The notes under the pieces were generated by a model. It ran no database searches, was not told where the DNA came from, and worked only from the letters and a program-made list of their open reading frames with translations. DNA of 12,690 nt from Burkholderiaceae bacterium (GTDB lineage: Bacteria > Pseudomonadota > Gammaproteobacteria > Burkholderiales > Burkholderiaceae): the NCBI GenBank assembly GCA_022701965.1, contig JAKONL010000170.1:1-12690 (forward strand), given 5' to 3'. Position 1 is the stretch's first letter. Each line of letters opens with the position of its first letter. Positions 1-9,763 of the stretch are shown here, piece by piece. A program made the translations under genes and the position numbers.

Positions 1-212
1 GGTGTGCCGAAGCCCCGGGGCGCCAGCTGCAGTTCGAGCCCGAGCGCGTCGACCAGCGCGAGCAGCGACGACAGTTGCGGATTGGCGCCGGCGCCGAGCG
101 CATTGCGCACCGAGCGCTCGGTGAGCCCCGAGCGTCCGGCGATGTCGGCATGGCTCAGCCCGAGCGCGAGCCGCCGTGCCGCGAGCTGCTCGACGAGTTC
201 TCTTTTTGTCAC
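1..212 (-). CDS. XRE-family helix-turn-helix transcriptional regulator, partial (C-terminus off the left edge)
   Basis: About 70 codons are visible, starting at a GTG (MTKRELVEQLAARR...) and still open at the window edge. Residues 5-40 have the layout of a Cro/C1-type DNA-binding domain: an amphipathic first helix, then 'LSHADIAGRSGLTERSVRNA', in which the two HTH helices can be read. This is followed by a Leu-rich helix, 'LSSLLALVDALGLELQLAP'. The 'LxxLLxLxDALGLELxL' ending is typical of small HipB-like and similar autoregulatory repressors, so a hipA-type or other partner gene may follow beyond the edge; that is inference. GTG is the only reasonable start because the ATG 8 bases upstream reads into a stop after two further codons. 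No Shine-Dalgarno sequence is visible. A TAATAT-like -10 element lies just upstream and an inverted repeat overlaps the promoter, which fits self-repression. The fold call is fairly secure; the regulon is unknown. Confidence 0.8.
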   Translation of the reverse strand, partial: MTKRELVEQLAARRLALGLSHADIAGRSGLTERSVRNALGAGANPQLSSLLALVDALGLELQLAPRGFGT

Positions 213-282
213 GGAAACATATTACCCGATTCAGCGAAGTCGGAAATTAATTTCCAAACTTCCGAAGCTGCAGGCGGTCGGT
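213..282 (-). promoter_or_regulatory. Putative promoter and operator of the HTH regulator, with imperfect inverted repeat
   Basis: This is a clearly AT-rich gap in GC-rich surroundings. On the minus strand a TAATAT element (219-224) ends 6 bases before the GTG start at 212. A perfect 14-base palindrome, GGAAATTAATTTCC (242-255), is the core of a longer imperfect inverted repeat (236-262) with arms GAAGT-C-GGAAATT and AATTTCC-AA-ACTTC. Part of it would cover the -35 position. The layout is what one expects for a dimeric repressor controlling its own gene. No good -35 consensus is present. The promoter and operator roles are inferred from position and symmetry only. Confidence 0.45.
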
Positions 283-1122
283 TCAGGGTTTCGCGAGTTG
301 CAGGAAATGCCCGAGACTGCCGAGCACCCAGCCCTGGGTGAAATCCAGCGCGGCACGCCGGTATTTCTCGTCGGCCTGCGCGGCCATCAGGTCGAGCCGC
401 GCGACGACCTTCGACAGCTCGCGGTCGACCACCAGGTTGCGGCCCCGCTCGCTGACCTCGGTGGCGAGCAGCAGGGGCTGGCCGTCGGGCGCGGTCCTGG
501 AGCCGATCAGCCAGAGCGAGATCTCGACGTTGCGTGCCGCGCGATAGCTGTTCTCGGCGTTGACGCCGTCGACCATGGTCTGCTCCCAGGTGTCGCCGTT
601 GGCCTGTCTGAGCATCGAGGCCCAGCCGACGACCAGCGCCGCGACGCGATCGCCGGCATAGGGGTGCGGTCCGGTCTCGAAGGCCAGCCGGATCGCGTCG
701 ATGCCGGTCGCGCCGTCGAGCGGCTGCAGCACCGCGGGCACCGGCGCCGGCGGCGTCGCCGGTACGGCCCGGGCACCCGCCCCCTGGTCGGCAGCTACCT
801 GCTTGCGGTCGGCCTGCGCCTGTGCGGCGCGCTCCGCGGGCGTGCGCATCTGCATCACCGCGTCCCAGGTGCGCTGGACGGCGTCGTCGGCGCTGGTCGC
901 CCACTTGCGCCATTCCCGCGGATTGCGCCGGTAGAGCGACAGCTGCACCCGGCGGATCGACTGGAGGTTGTCGCGCAGCGCGAGATTGGCGATGCGGTTG
1001 GCGCTGGACTGCAGCCACTCGTGGTTGTCGTAGGGCTCCGCCCTCTGGGTCGACGGCGCGACGCAGCCCTGGAACAGGAGGCACGCCGCAAGCACGATAC
1101 CGGTGCGGATGCAACGGCGCAT
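283..1122 (-). CDS. Uncharacterised lipoprotein (279 aa)
   Basis: The protein starts MRRCIRTGIVLAACLLFQGC: a short basic N-region, a hydrophobic core and a lipobox-like ending, so it is probably lipidated at Cys20. A second lipobox-like site, LAAC, ends at Cys14 but leaves a very short hydrophobic region. The residue after Cys20 is Val, not the inner-membrane-retention Asp, so outer-membrane placement is likely. After the signal comes a helical, Arg/Trp-rich part ('YDNHEWLQSSANRIANLALRD'), then an Ala/Pro-rich linker near residues 120-145. A conserved-looking C-terminal part follows, including 'FETGPHPYAGDRVAALVVGW' and 'NSYRAARNVEISLWL'. I do not recognise the family. An in-frame ATG at 1170 would add 16 residues; 1122 is preferred because it places the basic residues directly before the hydrophobic core. 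The gene is divergent from smc and upstream of, but separated from, the HTH regulator. Confidence 0.75.
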   Translation of the reverse strand: MRRCIRTGIVLAACLLFQGCVAPSTQRAEPYDNHEWLQSSANRIANLALRDNLQSIRRVQLSLYRRNPREWRKWATSADDAVQRTWDAVMQMRTPAERAAQAQADRKQVAADQGAGARAVPATPPAPVPAVLQPLDGATGIDAIRLAFETGPHPYAGDRVAALVVGWASMLRQANGDTWEQTMVDGVNAENSYRAARNVEISLWLIGSRTAPDGQPLLLATEVSERGRNLVVDRELSKVVARLDLMAAQADEKYRRAALDFTQGWVLGSLGHFLQLAKP

Positions 1123-1274
1123 GGCGGACAAGACAGGCTCGGGCGAGGAATCGGACGGGAAATCGCGCATGGCGCGCACGTTATCATCGCGGCCCCGGGC
1201 AGCAACGGCCCGGATGCGCATTTTTCCTTGCAGATCAACACCTTGGCATCGCAGCCAGGCCAAGCCGACCGTCC
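1123..1274. promoter_or_regulatory. Divergent intergenic region between the lipoprotein gene and smc
   Basis: This gap must hold the promoters of the minus-strand lipoprotein gene and the plus-strand smc transcription unit. I cannot pick a convincing -35/-10 pair on either strand; the AT-rich TTATCAT at 1181-1187 is the best -10 candidate. A GC hairpin, CCGGGC (1195-1200) pairing with GCCCGG (1208-1213) over a 7-base loop, is followed by the palindrome ATGCGCAT (1214-1221) and a run of five T (1221-1225). It could be a small leader structure in the smc mRNA or could stop antisense transcription towards smc. The regulatory role is inferred from gene orientation. Confidence 0.35.
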
Positions 1275-4200
1275 GTGCGTCTCAACTCCATCAAGCTCTC
1301 CGGCTTCAAGTCGTTCGCCGAACCCACCAATTTCCTGCTGCCCGGCCAACTCGTCGGCGTGGTGGGGCCGAACGGTTGCGGCAAGTCCAACATCATGGAC
1401 GCGGTGCGCTGGGTGCTGGGCGAATCGCGTGCCTCGGAGCTGCGCGGCGAGTCGATGCAGGACGTGATCTTCAACGGCACGACGTCGCGCAAACAGGCCA
1501 GCCGCTCGAGCGTCGAGCTGGTGTTCGACAACGCCGACCACCGCGCGGGCGGGCAGTGGTCGCTCTTCGCCGAGATCGCGGTGCGCCGCGTGCTCACGCG
1601 CGACGGCACCAGCAGCTACTTCATCAACAACCAGCCGGTGCGCCGCCGCGACGTCCAGGACGTGTTCCTCGGCACCGGCCTGGGTCCGCGCGCCTACGCG
1701 ATCATCGGACAGGGGACGATCAGCCGGATCATCGAGTCCAAGCCCGAGGAACTGCGCCTGTTCCTGGAGGAGGCCGCGGGCGTCTCCAAGTACAAGGAGC
1801 GACGCCGCGAGACCGAGAACCGGCTGGGCGATACGCGCGAGAACCTGACCCGCGTCGAGGACATCCTGCGCGAGCTCGACGCGAACCTCGAGCGGCTGGA
1901 AAAGCAGGCCGAGGTCGCGCAGCGCTACAACACGCTGACCGGCGCTGCCACGCGCAGGCAGCACCAGCTGTGGTTCCTGCGGCGTGCCGAGAGCGACGCC
2001 GACCGCGCCCGGGTCGCGGCCGATGCCGGCAAGGCGCTCAACGACCTCGAATCGCGCACCGCCGACCTGCGCCGCATCGAAGCAGAACTCGAGACCGTGC
2101 GCCAGGCTCACTACGCCGCCGGCGACCTCGTGAACCAGGCCCAGGGCCGGCTGTACGAAGCCAGCGGCGAGGTGGGGCGGCTCGAAGGCGAGATCCGCTT
2201 CGTCGTCGAAGGGCGCCAGCGCGTGGAGCAGCGCCTCGTGCAGTTGCGCGAGCAGCTCGGCCAGTGGAGCGCACGGCGCGACGAGGCCGATGTCGAGCTG
2301 GAGGCGCTGGCCGGACAGGGCGTCGATGCCGAGGAGCAGGCCGAGCTGCTCGCCGCGCAGCTGGAGGAACACGACGCGCGCCTGCCGGAACTCGAAGACG
2401 CCCGGCAACGCGCGCAGGCCGAAGCCGACGCGCAGCGCGCCGCGGTCGTCCAGGTGCAGCAGCAGATCCAGGTGCTGGCCGCCGACCAGCGCCACATCGA
2501 GGAACAGGGCCGCCAGCTCACGCTGCGCGGCGAACGCCTGCGCGGCGACCGGCAGGCGCTCGCCATGCCCGACGAGAACGGGCTGGAAGCGCTGCAGGCC
2601 CGGACCTCGGCCGCCCGCGACGCGGCGGACGAGGCCGAAGCCCGCCTGCACGAGCTGCAGGACACCGTTCCGCAGCGCGACGACGATCGCCGCGCTTGCC
2701 AGCAGGCCGTCAACGTGGAAGGTGCGCGCCAGGCCGAACTTTCGGCGCGGCTGGAAGCGCTGCGGGCGCTGCAGGACAAGGTCAGGACCGACGGGAAGCT
2801 CGTGCCGTGGCTCGCCAGCCACGGGCTCGACGGCCTGCAGGGGCTGTGGAGCCGCATCCACATCGCCGAGGGCTGGGAGAACGCGCTCGAATCCGCGCTG
2901 CGCGAGCGACTCGGCGCGCTGGAGGTCTCGCGCCTGGACAGCGTCCGCGCCTTCGCGGGCGCGGCGCCGCCGGCCAAGCTGGCCTTCTACAGCGCCCCGT
3001 CGAGCGGGGACGACCGTCCGGCCGGCGAATCCGTCGCGCCGCGGCTGTCGGACCTGCTGCGCGTGAACGATGCCGGCCTGCGCGCCTTGCTGGTCGAATG
3101 GCTGCACGGCTGCCGCACGGCGGACAGCTTCGACGATGCGCTGGCGCAGCGCGACGGGCTGCGCCCCGGGGAGGTGATCTATCTGCAGAGCGGCCACGCG
3201 ATCGGCCCGCACAGCGTGAGCTTCTATGCGCCCGATTCGGAGCAGGCCGGCCTCCTGGCGCGGCAGCAGGAGATCGAGAGCCTGGAGCGCCTGTCCCGCG
3301 CGCAGGCGTCGGTCGTCGACGAGGCGCGCACCGCGCTGGTCCGTGCCGAGGCGGCCTACGCCGACGCCGCGCAGCGCCTGGTCGCGGCACGCCGCGAGGC
3401 GGCGGAGATGCAGTCGGGCGCACATGCGCTGCAGGTCGAGACGCTGCGCCTCACGCAGCTCGCCGAGCAGACGCGCGCGCGCAGCGAACAGCTCGCCGCC
3501 GACCTCGGCGAAGTCGACGCCCAGCTCGAGGACCTGCAGGAGCGCCGCATCGCCGCCGAGGAGCGGTTCGAGGAACTCGACCAGCAGCTGGCCGACAGCC
3601 AGGAGCGCCACGCGCGGCTCGACGAGCGTGTCATCGACGCCGGCCGCGCGCTCGACGCCGGCCGCGAGCAGCACCGCGGGCTGGAGCGCCGGGCGCAGGA
3701 AGCGGCCTTCACGCGTCGCAGCGTCGAGGCGCGTCGCGGCGAGCTCGGTCGCGCGATCGACACGGCGGCGCAGCAGGCGGTCTCGCTCGCCGACGAGATC
3801 GAGCGCGCCGGGGCCGAGCTCGGCCGGCTGTCGGATGCCGCGGCGCAGGCCGGCCTGCAGGACGCGCTCGCGCTCAAGCTGGAGCGGGAAGCCGCGCTCG
3901 GCGAAGCCCGCAGCGCGTACGACGGCCTCACGATGCAGCTGCGGTCGAGCGACGAGCGCCGCCTCCAGCTGGAGCGCGAACTCGAACCGCTGCGCCAGCG
4001 CATCACCGAGCTCCAGCTCAAGGAGCAGGCTGCGCGCCTGGGCGTCGAGCAGTACGCGACGCTGCTGCAGGACGCCGGGGCCGACCTGGAAGCGGTCGCC
4101 GCGTCGATCGAGACCGACAAGGTGCGCCTGGCCGGCCTGCAGGCCGAGATCGACCGGCTGCATCGCGAGGTGGCCGCGCTCGGCGCCGTCAACCTCGCCG

Positions 4201-4796
4201 CGCTCGACGAACTCGCGCTGGCCAGCGAACGCAAGACCTTCCTCGACGCGCAGTCGGCCGACCTGAACGAAGCCATCGGCACCCTTGAGGATGCCATCCG
4301 CAGGATCGACGTCGAGACGCGCACGCTCCTCGGCGGCACCTTCGACATCGTCAACGGGCACTTCAGCCGGATGTTCCCGGAGCTGTTCGGCGGCGGCAAC
4401 GCGCGTCTGGTGATGACCGGCGACGAGATCCTGGACGCCGGCGTGCAGGTGATGGCGCAGCCGCCGGGAAAGAAGAACCAGACCATCCACCTGCTCTCGG
4501 GCGGCGAGAAGGCGCTGACCGCGATCGCGCTGGTCTTCGCGATCTTCCAGTTGAACCCCGCGCCGTTCTGCCTGCTCGACGAGGTCGATGCTCCGCTGGA
4601 CGACGCGAACACCGAGCGCTATGCCAAACTGGTCACCGCCATGAGCCGGAGCACGCAATTCCTCTTCATCAGCCACAACAAGATCGCCATGGAGATGGCC
4701 GAGCAACTGATCGGCGTGACGATGCAGGAGCAGGGCGTCTCGCGCATCGTGGCCGTGGACATGGATTCGGCCGTGTCGATGGTCGAGCCGGGCTGA
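1275..4796 (+). CDS. smc: Chromosome segregation protein SMC (1173 aa)
   Basis: SMC is the core ATPase of the bacterial condensin SMC-ScpAB, which compacts and resolves sister chromosomes. The N-terminal head shows 'MRLNSIKLSGFKSF', Walker A 'GPNGCGKSN' at residues 31-39 and a Q-loop 'IIGQG' near 146. Long Glu/Arg/Gln/Ala-rich coiled coils follow (about 170-500 and 670-1010), interrupted by a hinge at roughly 510-670 starting near 'LVPWLASHGLDGLQGLW'. The C-terminal head has the ABC signature 'LLSGGEKAL' (1073-1081) and Walker B 'FCLLDEVDAPLDDAN' with Asp1102 and Glu1103. The length is normal for the family. The GTG at 1275 is chosen because the homology begins exactly there; no strong ribosome-binding site precedes it. 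It heads the zipA-ligA block. The scpA and scpB genes are not in the window. Confidence 0.97.
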   Translation: MRLNSIKLSGFKSFAEPTNFLLPGQLVGVVGPNGCGKSNIMDAVRWVLGESRASELRGESMQDVIFNGTTSRKQASRSSVELVFDNADHRAGGQWSLFAEIAVRRVLTRDGTSSYFINNQPVRRRDVQDVFLGTGLGPRAYAIIGQGTISRIIESKPEELRLFLEEAAGVSKYKERRRETENRLGDTRENLTRVEDILRELDANLERLEKQAEVAQRYNTLTGAATRRQHQLWFLRRAESDADRARVAADAGKALNDLESRTADLRRIEAELETVRQAHYAAGDLVNQAQGRLYEASGEVGRLEGEIRFVVEGRQRVEQRLVQLREQLGQWSARRDEADVELEALAGQGVDAEEQAELLAAQLEEHDARLPELEDARQRAQAEADAQRAAVVQVQQQIQVLAADQRHIEEQGRQLTLRGERLRGDRQALAMPDENGLEALQARTSAARDAADEAEARLHELQDTVPQRDDDRRACQQAVNVEGARQAELSARLEALRALQDKVRTDGKLVPWLASHGLDGLQGLWSRIHIAEGWENALESALRERLGALEVSRLDSVRAFAGAAPPAKLAFYSAPSSGDDRPAGESVAPRLSDLLRVNDAGLRALLVEWLHGCRTADSFDDALAQRDGLRPGEVIYLQSGHAIGPHSVSFYAPDSEQAGLLARQQEIESLERLSRAQASVVDEARTALVRAEAAYADAAQRLVAARREAAEMQSGAHALQVETLRLTQLAEQTRARSEQLAADLGEVDAQLEDLQERRIAAEERFEELDQQLADSQERHARLDERVIDAGRALDAGREQHRGLERRAQEAAFTRRSVEARRGELGRAIDTAAQQAVSLADEIERAGAELGRLSDAAAQAGLQDALALKLEREAALGEARSAYDGLTMQLRSSDERRLQLERELEPLRQRITELQLKEQAARLGVEQYATLLQDAGADLEAVAASIETDKVRLAGLQAEIDRLHREVAALGAVNLAALDELALASERKTFLDAQSADLNEAIGTLEDAIRRIDVETRTLLGGTFDIVNGHFSRMFPELFGGGNARLVMTGDEILDAGVQVMAQPPGKKNQTIHLLSGGEKALTAIALVFAIFQLNPAPFCLLDEVDAPLDDANTERYAKLVTAMSRSTQFLFISHNKIAMEMAEQLIGVTMQEQGVSRIVAVDMDSAVSMVEPG

Positions 4797-8099
<3,303 letters not shown>

Positions 8100-8135
8100 T
8101 ACGGCCAGGCGCCTCCCGTCACCGGGGCGTCGAAC

Positions 8136-8140
8136 GAGGA
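8136..8140 (+). promoter_or_regulatory. Ribosome-binding site of the Tyr/Gly-rich lipoprotein gene
   Basis: GAGGA lies 6 bases before the ATG at 8147. It is the clearest Shine-Dalgarno sequence in the plus-strand block and fixes the start of this gene rather than any upstream in-frame codon. Its strength next to the weak sites of smc, zipA and ligA suggests that this protein is translated independently and perhaps at a higher level. Confidence 0.7.
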
Positions 8141-8146
8141 ACGTTC

Positions 8147-8656
8147 ATGAAGACAACTCTTTTCCATCGATTTTCCCTCGCCGGCGGGCGCCGCATCGCC
8201 GTGGCAGCACTGGGAGCGTGCAGTGTCGCGATGCTGAGTGGCTGCGTCGCGGTGCCGGGTGGCGGTTACGCCGATCCCTACTATTACGGATCGCCGGCAC
8301 CGGTCGTCGCGCCGTCGGTCTACTACCAGGAAAGCTATTACGGTGGCGGCGGCTACTACGGTGGTCGTCCGTACTACGGCGGGCCGGCGTACGGCGGCGT
8401 GGTCTACGAGAACCGTTCCAACTACGGCCGCCGCGGCTATGACGGCCGCAACGACCGGGATGGACGCGGTCAGCCCGGGCAGGGCGTACGGCCGGGTCGT
8501 CCCGGCCAGGTGATCGGCAACCCGGGTCGGCCGCCTCAGGTGGGCGGCGGTGGCGGCGGTCGACCGTCGAACCCAGGTGCCGGTGGAATGTCGATTCCCG
8601 GCAGCCGCACGGCGAATCCCAACGCCAACACCTCGGTCCTGCCGGGCAACAACTGA
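8147..8656 (+). CDS. Small Tyr/Gly/Pro-rich lipoprotein of unknown function (169 aa)
   Basis: The N-terminus has a basic region with paired Arg (residues 15-16), a hydrophobic stretch ('[14 protein letters not shown]') and a good lipobox, LSGC, with lipidation expected at Cys33. The next residue is Val, so outer-membrane sorting is likely. The mature protein has low complexity. About residues 41-90 are dense in Tyr and Gly (repeated YYGG and YGG units such as '[17 protein letters not shown]'). A short Arg/Asp/Asn-rich stretch follows ('[19 protein letters not shown]'), then a Gly/Pro/Arg-rich tail with PGRPGQ-like units and a six-Gly run. No enzyme motif is visible. It lies 47 bases after ligA and 10 bases before the deformylase gene, and so is probably part of the same operon. 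Real coding is supported by the strong ribosome-binding site, intact signal and tight spacing. Confidence 0.8.
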   Translation: MKTTLFHRFSLAGGRRIAVAALGACSVAMLSGCVAVPGGGYADPYYYGSPAPVVAPSVYYQESYYGGGGYYGGRPYYGGPAYGGVVYENRSNYGRRGYDGRNDRDGRGQPGQGVRPGRPGQVIGNPGRPPQVGGGGGGRPSNPGAGGMSIPGSRTANPNANTSVLPGNN

Positions 8657-8666
8657 AATCCTGGCC

Positions 8667-9203
8667 ATGGCGCTGCACGACATCCTGAAGATGGGCGATC
8701 CGAGGCTGCTGCGCGTGGCCCGACCCGTGACCGAGTTCGATACGGACGAACTCCACCTCCTGGTAGTCGACATGTTCGAGACGATGCGCGCGGTCAACGG
8801 TGCTGGCCTCGCCGCACCTCAGATCGGCGTGGATCTGCAACTGGTGATCTTCGGGACTGACGCGCCGAACCCGCGCTATCCGGACGCTCCCGTCGTGCCC
8901 CGCACGGTGCTGCTCAACCCCGTCGTCACCGCCATCGGCGACGCGGAAGAGGAGGGCTGGGAAGGCTGCCTCTCGGTGCCCGGATTGCGTGGTGTGGTGC
9001 CGCGTGCCTCGCGGGTGCGCTACACCGGCTTCGACCTCTACGGCGATCCGATCGACCGGACCGTCGACGGCTTCCATGCACGCGTGGTCCAGCACGAGGT
9101 CGATCACCTTCATGGTGTGCTGTATCCGATGCGCGTGAGGGATTTCTCGCGCTTCGGATTCACCGATGTCCTGTTTCCAGGACTGGATGCCGACGACGAC
9201 TGA
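8667..9203 (+). CDS. def: Peptide deformylase (178 aa)
   Basis: The enzyme removes the formyl group from the N-terminal methionine of nascent proteins in the cytoplasm. All three family motifs are intact: '[10 protein letters not shown]' (residues 45-54), 'EGCLSVP' (99-105) with metal ligand Cys101, and 'QHEVDHLHG' (142-150) with ligands His143 and His147 and catalytic Glu144. The length is standard for a bacterial enzyme. The C-terminus ends in an acidic run (DADDD). The ATG at 8667 begins the usual '[17 protein letters not shown]' opening and lies 10 bases after the preceding lipoprotein gene. The common def-fmt pairing is not seen here, so this could be a second deformylase of the genome. 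Confidence 0.95.
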   Translation: MALHDILKMGDPRLLRVARPVTEFDTDELHLLVVDMFETMRAVNGAGLAAPQIGVDLQLVIFGTDAPNPRYPDAPVVPRTVLLNPVVTAIGDAEEEGWEGCLSVPGLRGVVPRASRVRYTGFDLYGDPIDRTVDGFHARVVQHEVDHLHGVLYPMRVRDFSRFGFTDVLFPGLDADDD

Positions 9204-9248
9204 CCGCATGGCCGGCCGTCTAGCGGCGTTTGGCGTCCAGTGTGAGGT

Positions 9249-9653
9249 CTAGTTGTACTTTCCTGCGATGCCGCCGACGCTGAACCGGCCGGCGCCGAGG
9301 AACGCCACGGCCAGCGCGCCGAACAGGAACATGCCCTGCAGCTCGAGCGACCATCCGCCTGTCTTTCCGAGTGTGAAGAACTGCGACGAGTGCGCGAGGA
9401 ACAGTGCGAAGAGCATGTTGATCACCACCACGACGGCTGCAGGGCGGGTCAGCACACCGATGATCATCAGCACGGGCGCGACGATCTCCCCGACGTAGAC
9501 GAGGTAGGCAACACCGGCCGGCAAGCCGTGGGAAGTAAGCATGCCTGCGATGCCGCCGATGCCGGTGCTCAGTTTCGAGATGCCGTGCAGCAGGATGAGG
9601 ATGCCGACCGCGAGGCGGAGGATGAGTTTTCCGGCGTCGTCGTTGCGGGTCAT
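9249..9653 (-). CDS. DoxX-family integral membrane protein (134 aa)
   Basis: This is a small four-helix membrane protein of the DoxX/DoxD-like family. Predicted membrane segments are about residues 8-25 ('KLILRLAVGILILLHGISKL'), 46-67, 69-88 ('TRPAAVVVVINMLFALFLA') and 104-122 ('LQGMFLFGALAVAFLGAGRF'). The opening 'LRLxxGxxxLxHGxxKL' pattern is characteristic of the family. Its biochemical role is poorly defined; some relatives are linked to thiosulfate oxidation or redox stress, which cannot be assumed here. The ATG at 9653 is preferred over one 15 codons upstream because a clear ribosome-binding site, AAAGGAA, precedes it by 6 bases. The gene lies 110 bases after glnD on the same strand and converges on def with 45 bases between their stops. 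Confidence 0.88.
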   Translation of the reverse strand: MTRNDDAGKLILRLAVGILILLHGISKLSTGIGGIAGMLTSHGLPAGVAYLVYVGEIVAPVLMIIGVLTRPAAVVVVINMLFALFLAHSSQFFTLGKTGGWSLELQGMFLFGALAVAFLGAGRFSVGGIAGKYN

Positions 9654-9659
9654 GGAGAG

Positions 9660-9666
9660 TTCCTTT
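9660..9666 (-). promoter_or_regulatory. Ribosome-binding site of the DoxX-family gene
   Basis: On the minus strand AAAGGAA is followed by 6 bases and the ATG at 9653. It decides the start in favour of MTRNDDAG over the upstream in-frame MPAFFALH, which has no such site. The site suggests translation independent of glnD. Confidence 0.7.
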
Positions 9667-9763
9667 CGATGTGGATGAAGTGCGAAAAACGCGGGCATTG
9701 TGCGTCATCTTTTCGCGGCTTCAGCCACGGGCCGGCGCCTTGGCCGTTCATCGTCTTGCGAAG

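Noticed and set aside
8100..8146. Hairpin or promoter between ligA and the small lipoprotein gene
   Set aside because: A 6-pair stem including a G-T wobble can be drawn from the CGCCTC and GGGGCG stretches, but no T-run follows. A TTGATA at the ligA stop has no matching -10 at proper spacing.
9204..9248. Possible bidirectional terminator between def and the DoxX gene
   Set aside because: Only a 4-base stem (GCCG 9215-9218, CGGC 9224-9227) with a TTT downstream is visible, too weak to call even though a terminator is expected between convergent genes.
9667..9763. Promoter for the DoxX gene or terminator for glnD in the 110-base gap
   Set aside because: Some GGCC-type self-pairing and a CACAAT element are present, but spacing and consensus are poor. 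I cannot tell whether the gene has its own promoter.
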